From the NCBI GenBank assembly GCA_030655095.1, contig JAURWF010000058.1, positions 1-27,325 of the forward strand: a stretch of 27,325 bases of DNA, given 5' to 3'. A model generated the notes under the pieces. The model was not told the DNA's origin. It saw only the letters and a program-made list of their open reading frames with translations, and did no database searches. Source of the stretch: a bacterium (lineage in GTDB: Bacteria; Patescibacteriota; Patescibacteriia; Patescibacteriales; GWC2-42-12). Position numbers and translations under genes: made by a program. Below, piece by piece: positions 7,539-13,573 of the stretch (position 1 is its first letter; each line of letters opens with the position of its first letter).

Positions 7539-8306
7539 ATGAAGGTTAATTTAATATATAAAATTATGAATACAGAGTTTTCACTAGAAGACCAAATAAT
7601 TGATTTGGAATGGTGTTCGAAAAATGGACACCAACCGCCTAAAGGAAGAAAATATCGTATAAAAATTGATAGAGAAAGTTATGTGGTAGAAAAAGAATGT
7701 TTAACAGGAAGAGAACTTTTAGAGTTGGCTGGTAAAAATCCCTACACAAGATTTCAGTTAAATCAAAAGTTAAAAGTCAAAGATAAAGTTAATATTATTA
7801 AAATTAATTATGATGAAACCGTTTGCTTTTCAACTCCAGGAATTGAAAAGTTTATGACACTTCCATTAGATCAAACAGAAGGTGAGTCCCAACAAAGGGA
7901 CTTCACTTTACTTGAAGAGGATGAAGAATTTTTAAATGGCTTATGTCTAAATTGGGAAGCTATCATTGAAAATAATATTAAATGGGTTTTTATTCATGAG
8001 TATCCAGTTCCAAAAGGATACAATCACTTAAAAGTTACAATAGCAATTCGAATGTTAGCTGGTTATCCTCAATCCCAATTAGATATGGTTTACATTAATC
8101 CTCCACTAGCAAGAATTGATGCTCAACCAGTTAGTGCCTTAAGTTTAATGACCTTAAAAGAGTTACAATTTCAACAATGGTCAAGACATAGAACTGGGCA
8201 AAATGGATGGAGACCAGGGCTAGATAATTTGAGTACACACGTGAGTTTAGTGCCATATTGGTTAGAACGTGAATTTAAAATAAGACCATTACATGAAGTT
8301 GCATGA
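7539..8306 (+). CDS. ubiquitin-like domain fused to a prokaryotic E2 (family E) domain
   Basis: The protein has 255 residues. Residues ~36-110 form a beta-grasp ubiquitin-like domain of the Multi_ubiq type (KYRIKIDRESYVVEKECLTGRELLELAGKNPYTRFQLNQKL...VDKVNIIKI). Residues ~122-255 match the prokaryotic E2/UBC family E (WVFIHEYPVPKGYNHLKVTIAIRMLAGYPQSQLDMVYINPPL...QQWSRHRTGQNGWRPGLDNLSTHV). The last cysteine of the protein is C136, near the start of the E2 part, so there is no cysteine where a classical E2 has its thioester residue. It overlaps the E1-JAMM gene by 14 bases, an obvious operon. By family it belongs to ubiquitin-like conjugation systems of bacteria. ATG 7566 is an alternative start, and neither start has a good ribosome-binding site. 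Confidence 0.8.
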   Translation: MKVNLIYKIMNTEFSLEDQIIDLEWCSKNGHQPPKGRKYRIKIDRESYVVEKECLTGRELLELAGKNPYTRFQLNQKLKVKDKVNIIKINYDETVCFSTPGIEKFMTLPLDQTEGESQQRDFTLLEEDEEFLNGLCLNWEAIIENNIKWVFIHEYPVPKGYNHLKVTIAIRMLAGYPQSQLDMVYINPPLARIDAQPVSALSLMTLKELQFQQWSRHRTGQNGWRPGLDNLSTHVSLVPYWLEREFKIRPLHEVA

Positions 8307-9687
8307 GTTAAGAATATCAGGTGAAATACATAAAGCTTTAAAAGAACACTTATTCCCTGGTGATGGAAAAGAAGCTGTAGCTGTTTTAATTTGTGGCAGG
8401 CATGAAAATGATAATTTATCAATTCTATTAAGTCATAAATTACATTTAATTCCTTATAATAAATGTGAAAGAAATACTAATTATGTAAGGTGGAAAACAG
8501 AAGAAATTAGACACGTTATAGAAGAGGCTTCATTAAAAGATATGGCTATTTTAAAGATACATAGTCACCCGACGGGGTATTCCAAATTTTCAGAAACGGA
8601 TAATATTTCCGATAATATACTTTTTAACTCATTATTTGGCTGGGCAGATTCAAATTTACCTCATGCTTCTTCAATAATGTTACCTGATGGAGAAGTATTT
8701 GGTAGGGTATTTTATCCAGATCTGATTCCAATAGACTTTCATAAGGTTTCGATTTCAGGTGATCAAATTTTGAAGTGGTATAAAAAAAATGATAATAAAG
8801 AAAATAATTATTCTTTGAGGACAATTCAAGCTTTTGGTCAAGGGACCTATAACATAATGAAGCAATTAAAAATTGGAATCATAGGCTGTTCAGGGACAGG
8901 AAGTCCAACTTTTGAGCAACTTCATAGATTAGGAGTTGGAGAATTGGTTTTAATAGATCCTAAGGAAATAAAAATAAAAAACCTAAACAGAATATTGTAT
9001 TCAAAAATGTCAGATGCTGAAAAAGGTAAATTAAAAACAACTTTATTTTCAGAAGTCATTAAGGAAACTGGTTTAGATACAAAATTAAAAGTATTTCCAA
9101 TAAATTTATTTGATTCAAGAGTGGCTTTGGATGAATTAATAAAATGTGATGTATTATTTGGTTGTGTTGATTCTATTGATGGACGAAACCTAATAAGTCA
9201 ATTATCAAATTTTTACCTTATTCCATATATTGATATGGGAGTAAAACTCGATGCAGATGGTAATGGAGGTATTACTAAAATATCAGGCGCTGTTCATTAT
9301 ATCCAACCTGCTTGTTCTTCTTTAATGAGTCGAGGAGTGTTTACTCCGATAGAATTATCCAGTCATAGTCTTTTTAGAACTGATCCTGAAGAATTTAAAG
9401 ATCAATTAGAACGAGGATACATTCGAAATGTAAATGTGGATAATCCTGCCGTTATTAGTATGAATATGCAAATAAGCAGTATGGCTATAAATGAATTTTT
9501 AAATAGAATCCATCCGTATAAAGAGGATGATTTAGACAATTATGCTAAAATTGCTATGGATTTTTCTGATTGCTCTATTTGTTGTGAAAGCGAAAGTTCA
9601 TTTCCGAAAGACTTAATTAATATAAAATGGGCAGGTAGAGGAGATTGTGTGCCTTTTTTGAGAATGATGGAATTAGAAGGGTTATGA
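8293..9687 (+). CDS. JAMM deubiquitinase-like peptidase fused to E1/ThiF-family adenylyltransferase
   Basis: The protein has 464 residues. The N-terminal domain (1-~150) is a prokaryotic JAB/JAMM metallopeptidase with an intact zinc motif: E27, then H90-x-H92-x7-S100-x2-D103. The C-terminal domain (~190-440) is a ThiF/E1 fold with the nucleotide loop 'GIIGCSGTGSPTFEQL' (from ~195), D222 and the 'IKNLNR' ATP-contact segment. Cysteines at 341 (QPACSSL), 427, 430, 431 and 452 are candidates for the catalytic residue or a zinc site. It is thus an activating enzyme and an isopeptidase in one chain, acting on the ubiquitin-like protein encoded just upstream. The stop overlaps the next start (ATGA). 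JAB-E1 fusions next to Multi_ubiq and family E E2 proteins are known, but the substrate is not. Confidence 0.85.
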   Translation: MKLHELRISGEIHKALKEHLFPGDGKEAVAVLICGRHENDNLSILLSHKLHLIPYNKCERNTNYVRWKTEEIRHVIEEASLKDMAILKIHSHPTGYSKFSETDNISDNILFNSLFGWADSNLPHASSIMLPDGEVFGRVFYPDLIPIDFHKVSISGDQILKWYKKNDNKENNYSLRTIQAFGQGTYNIMKQLKIGIIGCSGTGSPTFEQLHRLGVGELVLIDPKEIKIKNLNRILYSKMSDAEKGKLKTTLFSEVIKETGLDTKLKVFPINLFDSRVALDELIKCDVLFGCVDSIDGRNLISQLSNFYLIPYIDMGVKLDADGNGGITKISGAVHYIQPACSSLMSRGVFTPIELSSHSLFRTDPEEFKDQLERGYIRNVNVDNPAVISMNMQISSMAINEFLNRIHPYKEDDLDNYAKIAMDFSDCSICCESESSFPKDLINIKWAGRGDCVPFLRMMELEGL

Positions 9688-10019
9688 AAAAAATATTATC
9701 TTTTTTAAAAGAGTTATTTACTGATTGTTTTCTTAATAAGAATGATTACTGTTATAAGCGTCTTGAAAATGAACCTGAATTTTATAAAAACAAAACTATA
9801 TACATTATAAGTGAAGAAGAATTTGAATGGGTAATAATGTTTAAATGCCCTTGCGGATGCAATGAAAAAATTAAACTAAATTTATTAGAATCTTCAAAAC
9901 CTAAATGGACATATTTTATAAAAGATAAAAACATTAGTATATTTCCTTCTGTTGAAAGAGTAAATGGATGTAAAAGTCATTTTATTGTAAACAAAGGATA
10001 TATTGAATGGAGTGAATAG
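9684..10019 (+). CDS. DUF6527-type small putative zinc-binding protein of the ubiquitin-like cassette
   Basis: The protein has 111 residues from ATG 9684, whose ATGA overlaps the stop of the JAMM-E1 gene. A longer reading from 9645 would lie inside the E1 gene and is not preferred. Residues 55-59 read C-P-C-G-C (FKCPCGCNEKIKLNL), and C96/H99 occur in 'NGCKSHFIV'; these four or five ligands could hold one zinc ion. The layout, ending in '..FIVNKGYIEW', is what I know as the DUF6527 family, found as the last gene of bacterial Multi_ubiq/E2/JAB-E1 operons. The role is unknown. A substrate adaptor or ligase-like protein is conceivable but unproven. Confidence 0.7.
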   Translation: MKKILSFLKELFTDCFLNKNDYCYKRLENEPEFYKNKTIYIISEEEFEWVIMFKCPCGCNEKIKLNLLESSKPKWTYFIKDKNISIFPSVERVNGCKSHFIVNKGYIEWSE

Positions 10020-10388
10020 ATAAGTTTTTTGATTTCTCCACAAATTAAATTGAAGAATTTTTAAAATTAACTTATAATACCTTAGTTAAGGTAATATATG
10101 AATGAGTTTACCCCTTTCAGTTCTCAACAAATACCGTCAGTAAATCTGTCAGTATAAAATTAAAAACCATTTATAATCAAACGATTATCAATGGTTTTAG
10201 TAAAAGAGTCGGATTTGACACAAAAGAACAGTCAACGCACCAGGCAAATTCTACTGAAAGAATTACTTGTGCGAAAAATGGTTGCAAGTAAATCTACACA
10301 TCTTGATTATGATAAAATTAGAAATTTTCTGAAATTGAATAAGGACACGTTGTAAATTTAAGACCTGTACAGTCCATTTAACATTTAT
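10020..10388. other. intergenic stretch with one hairpin and a doubtful small ORF
   Basis: Apart from the hairpin at 10163-10198 I see no clear gene. A 54-codon ORF on the plus strand (ATG 10191, TAA 10353-10355; MVLVKESDLTQKNSQRTRQILLKELLVRKMVASK...) is open and lysine-rich. Its ATG lies inside the right arm of the hairpin and no family was recognised, so it may be a remnant rather than a gene. Confidence 0.4.
10163..10198 (+). terminator. hairpin terminator of the ubiquitin-like operon
   Basis: The arms AACCATTTATAATC (10165-10178) and GATTATCAATGGTT (10183-10196) pair at 13 of 14 positions around a 4-base loop, with A-tract on the left and T-tract on the right. This fits a bidirectional rho-independent terminator. 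It lies about 145 bp after the DUF6527 stop. Confidence 0.6.
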
Positions 10389-10555
10389 TTAATTCATTAT
10401 CTCATTCAGCTGCACAAAAACCGTCTCTAATGCAAGAATTCCAATAGTCGCTACTGCCGTATGCTTCATATCACTAATTTCATCTGTAATAACTTTTCAA
10501 TTGAATTTTTATCAAGAACAGATAAAATAGAAACTATTCTGAAGAGTGGACCAAA
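10389..10555 (-). pseudogene. frameshifted small ORF remnant next to the 89-aa gene
   Basis: On the minus strand two adjacent frames read as one protein if one frameshift is allowed near 10500. The first frame gives 'FGPLFRIVSILSVLDKNSIEK' and the second continues 'VITDEISDMKHTAVATIGILALETVFVQLNEIMN' to TAA at 10389-10391. The sense of both halves and the fit at the join suggest a broken gene with no intact start. No function was recognised. A sequencing error is the simple alternative. Confidence 0.35.
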
Positions 10556-10825
10556 TCAATATCCAACAAATTCAGCACCTTTGACAGTAATGGCTTTTTC
10601 AAGCGTTACTCTTAAGTTAGCACAAACCGTCTTCAAGTCAGTCATTGCTTGATTTGATGACTTCTGTTGATGCCATAATGTAGTGTTAGGTAAATTATAA
10701 ATTTCTGGATCATTAGTGTGTTTAAATGTTTCCAAATAACCTAAAGACTCTAAAGCAGTTTTTACTTGCGTATGCGATTTATCAATATCATAAGATATTA
10801 AGATGTTTCCTATTGTTGTTCCCAT
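10556..10825 (-). CDS. small protein, possible Cas2/VapD-like ferredoxin fold
   Basis: The protein has 89 residues. The N-terminus 'GNILISYDIDKSHTQVKTALESLGYLETF' has the beta-strand with 'YDID' followed by an amphipathic helix seen in Cas2 and VapD-like nucleases, and 'LPNTTLWHQ' could be the second strand pair. There is no CRISPR array or cas gene in the window, so a role in CRISPR is not supported. Similar stand-alone proteins are common in Bacteroidetes. An ACGG half-site resembling the dyads at 11472 and 13500 lies ~60 bp before the ATG (CCGTA at 10886-10890). The nuclease idea is inference from the fold pattern only. Confidence 0.5.
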   Translation of the reverse strand: MGTTIGNILISYDIDKSHTQVKTALESLGYLETFKHTNDPEIYNLPNTTLWHQQKSSNQAMTDLKTVCANLRVTLEKAITVKGAEFVGY

Positions 10826-10964
10826 AAATTATTTTTTAAATTTTAATAAAAATACAATTATCGGAATATAGATAATTGAGATTTTCCGTAAATTAATGTG
10901 ATATTTTTGTCATTCTAGTTGGTGTAATTGAGTAATTATTTCAGGTTTTATTGTAGGTGTTTTA

Positions 10965-11345
10965 TTAATTGGGATTAGAATCTAAAATAATACAATCACA
11001 ACTTTTCGTTTTAGCTGGTAAAAGAACTTGTTTTGTCAAACTCCCATTCGGTTCAAGTGTTCTTTCAAAAGTAATATTTTTCTGTTTTATTATATCACTA
11101 TTTTTGTTATAAGCCGTAACACTAACTATAACATTATTATGAGTTCTTTCAAATAAATTAGTGACTATCAAATTAGTTGTTGATGTGACTAACATGTTTT
11201 CAATCTCTGAGCAGTCCGCTCTTAATTCAATTTTTTTCGGTGTATTTAGGATGGATTCAAGACTATGACCGTTTTGAGTCATATAAATATAAATTCCAGC
11301 TCCGATTATAGCAATTATAAAAATAAATTTAAATAGTTTTTTCAT
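10965..11345 (-). CDS. hypothetical membrane-anchored periplasmic protein
   Basis: The protein has 126 residues. An N-terminal membrane anchor (residues 4-22, LFKFIFIIAIIGAGIYIYM) is followed by a ~100-residue exported domain rich in beta strands: '..LIVTNLFERTHNNVIVSVTAYNKNSDIIKQKNITFERTLEPNGSLTKQVLLPAK'. The rhythm resembles FxLYD/transthyretin-like small domains that follow a lipid or membrane anchor (weak inference). Cysteines at C45 and in 'SCDC' near the end could form disulfides. A perfect TACGG-N5-CCGTA dyad lies 127 bp before the ATG. No named function. Confidence 0.55.
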   Translation of the reverse strand: MKKLFKFIFIIAIIGAGIYIYMTQNGHSLESILNTPKKIELRADCSEIENMLVTSTTNLIVTNLFERTHNNVIVSVTAYNKNSDIIKQKNITFERTLEPNGSLTKQVLLPAKTKSCDCIILDSNPN

Positions 11346-11742
11346 TTGTTTTTTATTAAATATAAATAATATAATTTTAAAAATTATTGATTCTTTTTTT
11401 GAAAGCTTTTCCCATCCATTTTTTTAAAAATTCAATTTGTTGCAAATTAGGAAAGTTAAATTTCAAATTGTTACGGGAAAGCCGTATGTCATAAAAAATA
11501 ATTTTTATAAATTGAGATATTCAAAATTAGGTTTTAGTATAGAGACAACCATTAATTAGAAATCGGCGAATGTTATGAGAAGTTAGGTTTATTAGGAGGA
11601 TAAATTTAATTAACGGAATATGTTGGGAGGAGATATAAGTTGGCAATAATTGGAAACCAATAAAAAAACATAACTAAATTTAATATTTGCACTAATTATT
11701 ATAACAACCTTATCTTTCAAAAAGGAAAAAGAAGTAAATTAT
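11346..11742. other. non-coding stretch carrying one perfect dyad
   Basis: No gene is apparent on either strand. The notable element is the dyad at 11472-11486. The rest is AT-rich with no hairpin terminator that I can support. The far 3' part of the patatin pseudogene is not recognisable here, so its C-terminal portion was deleted. Confidence 0.5.
11472..11486. promoter_or_regulatory. TACGG-N5-CCGTA dyad, site 1
   Basis: TACGG (11472-11476), GAAAG, CCGTA (11482-11486) is a perfect 5+5 inverted repeat. It lies 127 bp before the 126-aa membrane protein gene. Related sites are at 13130, 13500 and 25562. Confidence 0.5.
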
Positions 11743-12023
11743 TTAATCTTTTTTTGAATATAGTTCCAATGCTTGTGAAGCAATATATTTTGAAGAAGGT
11801 ATCTCAACTCCATTTTTCGGGTTTGGTGTTAAATAAAAACATCCTAATATTCCACCTGCACTCGTTCCAACAATGATATCAAAATAATCGACAATCCTTA
11901 AGTTCGGATTGTTGGTTTTTTCAATCAATTTTTTTCAACATATTCTAAAATTGTTGCAGGTATAATCCCCCTGATACCTCCACCGTCCAACGATAAAACT
12001 CTGACTTTTTTATTCATTTTCAT
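11743..12023 (-). pseudogene. patatin-like phospholipase fragment, frameshifted and truncated
   Basis: From ATG 12021-12023 the minus strand reads MKMNKKVRVLSLDGGGIRGIIPATILEYVEKN and then a stop. One base missing from the A-run near 11930 explains the break, because the next frame continues 'LIEKTNNPNLRIVDYFDIIVGTSAGGILGCFYLTPNPKNGVEIPSSKYIASQALELYSKKD' to a stop at 11743. DGGGIRG is the oxyanion motif of patatins and GTSAGG carries the catalytic serine. The catalytic Asp and all of the C-terminal ~2/3 are absent. It follows the lipoprotein and the 98-aa gene on the same strand and was probably the third gene of that operon. It cannot be active as it stands. Confidence 0.75.
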
Positions 12024-12055
12024 AGAATTAATGACATTAAAAAAACGATAAATTC

Positions 12056-12352
12056 TTAAAAAAGAGAAGCCAATTTTGGTACTTTTTTAGCAATCTTAAT
12101 TCCAAGTTGACCCAACTCCTTTATATTATCAATTAATTCTGCTTGAGTGATGTTTTGTGAAGAAGCTTCTTTCACAATGCAAATCAATTTATTGTATACT
12201 AATAAGTCTGTAGTATCTGGAGTCAAGGCATCTATTTCTGCTTTGGAGAGCCCATGTAGTACCTCCAACTCTTCTTTATATTGCCCGTTAAATGCTGCAT
12301 CCGCTTGTTCAAATCTTCTTTGTAAACGTGCTTGTCTTTCTTCTCTACTCAT
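12056..12352 (-). CDS. small hypothetical protein, helical
   Basis: The protein has 98 residues, with a charged N-terminal helix (SREERQARLQRRFEQADAAFNGQYKEELEVLHGLSKAEIDALTPDTTDLLVYNKLICIVKEAS) and a C-terminal helix ending 'GIKIAKKVPKLASLF'. No signal peptide and no recognised domain. It starts only 5 bp after the stop of the lipoprotein gene and is followed 33 bp on by the patatin fragment, so the three formed one operon. Its Ala/Glu/Arg-rich start and slightly higher GC suggest a different origin from the surrounding Lys/Asn-rich genes. Function unknown. Confidence 0.6.
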   Translation of the reverse strand: MSREERQARLQRRFEQADAAFNGQYKEELEVLHGLSKAEIDALTPDTTDLLVYNKLICIVKEASSQNITQAELIDNIKELGQLGIKIAKKVPKLASLF

Positions 12353-12357
12353 TTGTT

Positions 12358-13077
12358 TTATTTTTTAAATATTTTATTATACTCGTCACTTATTGTATTG
12401 ATTTTTTTTAAGGCATCATCACTTTTTACATCAATTTCTTTTGCCTTTTGCAATACTTTACGAATGCCTTCTGAGGTTTTCACTAAGGTTGTACTAATTA
12501 AACTGTCTATGTTATTTAAGTGAAACATTTCCAAAGCCTCTGATTGTGCATTTTTTATTTTTCGAATGGATTTCAAATGTGCTGTTAGTGCTGCATTTCC
12601 ATTAATAGCATTGTCATATGACCGATTTACAGATAATATAAGAGATGATCTCTCTTCTAGAATAGGTTTTGTCATTGAGATTCTTTTGTTCTCTATCTGG
12701 TTTTGAGCTGCTTGTAAATAATCTTGCATATATTCCAATAAATCTTTTGAAACTTTACCGGAATTATTTTCGGCAGCCTCTCTCATTAAACCAAAGAGCG
12801 ACTCATTGCCCGATTCAAATTCCTCCATTTCAACCTTTATCGTGTAATTAATGATGTAAGGAGTATAGATTTCTTCAATAAATTTATCAATATTGGATAA
12901 TTCTTTATCGTAATAAAGTGTAATCATTTTCTCATGAGAGCTTTTAAACTCACGAAGGTCTTTTCCTATCGCAGCCGACAAACTCACTGTCTCTTGTGGT
13001 ATAGCAATACATCCTACTACTGTAATAAGCAATATTATTAAAAAGGATCTTATTATTAATTTATCTTTAAAAAACAT
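12358..13077 (-). CDS. predicted lipoprotein, helical
   Basis: The protein has 239 residues. The N-terminus 'IIRSFLIILLITVVGC' is a lipoprotein signal with lipobox VVGC (Cys 23). The mature part is almost entirely helical, without cysteine, with long amphipathic stretches such as 'DLREFKSSHEKMITLYYDKELSNIDKFIEEIY' and 'RKVLQKAKEIDVKSDDALKKINTISDEYNKIF'. This fits a membrane-anchored coiled-coil or bundle protein in the periplasm or outer membrane. It is the first gene of an operon with the 98-aa protein and the patatin fragment. A TATGG-N5-CCGTA dyad lies 53 bp before the ATG. No family recognised. Confidence 0.6.
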   Translation of the reverse strand: MFFKDKLIIRSFLIILLITVVGCIAIPQETVSLSAAIGKDLREFKSSHEKMITLYYDKELSNIDKFIEEIYTPYIINYTIKVEMEEFESGNESLFGLMREAAENNSGKVSKDLLEYMQDYLQAAQNQIENKRISMTKPILEERSSLILSVNRSYDNAINGNAALTAHLKSIRKIKNAQSEALEMFHLNNIDSLISTTLVKTSEGIRKVLQKAKEIDVKSDDALKKINTISDEYNKIFKK

Positions 13078-13129
13078 GGTTTTACATTTAGCGATTTGTT
13101 AAAAATATTAAAAGTATAAGACTTGTAGT

Positions 13130-13144
13130 TATGGGAAAACCGTA
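13130..13144. promoter_or_regulatory. TACGG-N5-CCGTA dyad, site 2 (one mismatch)
   Basis: TATGG, GAAAA, CCGTA lies 53 bp before the start of the lipoprotein gene (minus strand). The following bases AACA are shared with site 3 (CCGTAAACA in both). The two sites flank the divergent intergenic region symmetrically. Confidence 0.5.
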
Positions 13145-13287
13145 AACAATTAAGGTTATTTTCTATCGAAATAATTTTACATTCCACCCTCAAAACAATT
13201 TATTAATTTCATGAGAGATTGTAGATACAATTAAAGTTTTTGTAATTATATATAATATGTATTCCTGTAATTAAATAATAATTAACT

Positions 13288-13462
13288 CGTTGGGTCCAAT
13301 TATTAAAAACGTCTGTTCGAGTGTTTTTTGTGCAGTTAAACGGAACAAAAAATATATTTAGAACCCCTTTTAACAATAATTATTCTAATCTTAATACGAT
13401 TTTCTATCGAAAATCACTCTAACTGACGGAAAGTTATCGTCAAAAATTAATTGGACCCAACG
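13288..13462. mobile_element. 175-bp MITE-like element with 15-bp inverted ends
   Basis: CGTTGGGTCCAATTA (13288-13302) and its exact complement TAATTGGACCCAACG (13448-13462) bound 175 bp without an ORF. Beyond them 'AC.' and '.GT' still pair. A further 7-bp hairpin (GATTTTC/GAAAATC, 13398-13415) lies inside. This is the form of a miniature inverted-repeat element or a large cruciform. No clear target-site duplication was seen and no related transposase is in the window, so it is only a candidate. Confidence 0.4.
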
Positions 13463-13499
13463 GGTGGTTTAAATCAAAATATGAAACACAACAATTTAT

Positions 13500-13514
13500 T
13501 GTGGTTTTCCCGTA
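13500..13514. promoter_or_regulatory. TACGG-N5-CCGTA dyad, site 3 (two mismatches)
   Basis: TGTGG, TTTTC, CCGTA is the complement of TACGG-GAAAA-CCACA. It lies 60 bp before the outer-membrane barrel gene. Its position relative to the start codon mirrors that of site 2 relative to the divergent lipoprotein gene. Confidence 0.45.
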
Positions 13515-13573
13515 AACACTAACCAAACATTCAACCTAACTTTACTATAAATATTATTTTTTTAAAAATTTAT

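Noticed and set aside
9645..9683. Upstream start for the DUF6527 gene
   Set aside because: It would add 13 residues inside the E1 coding region; ATG 9684 has the usual ATGA overlap and a natural N-terminus.
10191..10355. 54-codon ORF after the ubiquitin-like operon
   Set aside because: Its ATG lies within the terminator hairpin and no family was recognised; kept only as a remark.
10461..10652. 63-codon plus-strand ORF
   Set aside because: It lies opposite the better-supported 89-aa gene and its broken neighbour on the minus strand and has no protein-like features.
10556..10825. Cas2 of a CRISPR system
   Set aside because: No Cas1, no effector genes and no repeats; at most a Cas2/VapD-like fold.
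13311..13325. tRNA T-loop-like GTTCGAGT as an attachment-site copy of the tRNA-fMet end
   Set aside because: Only eight bases match the tRNA and the flanks differ; it is most likely chance.
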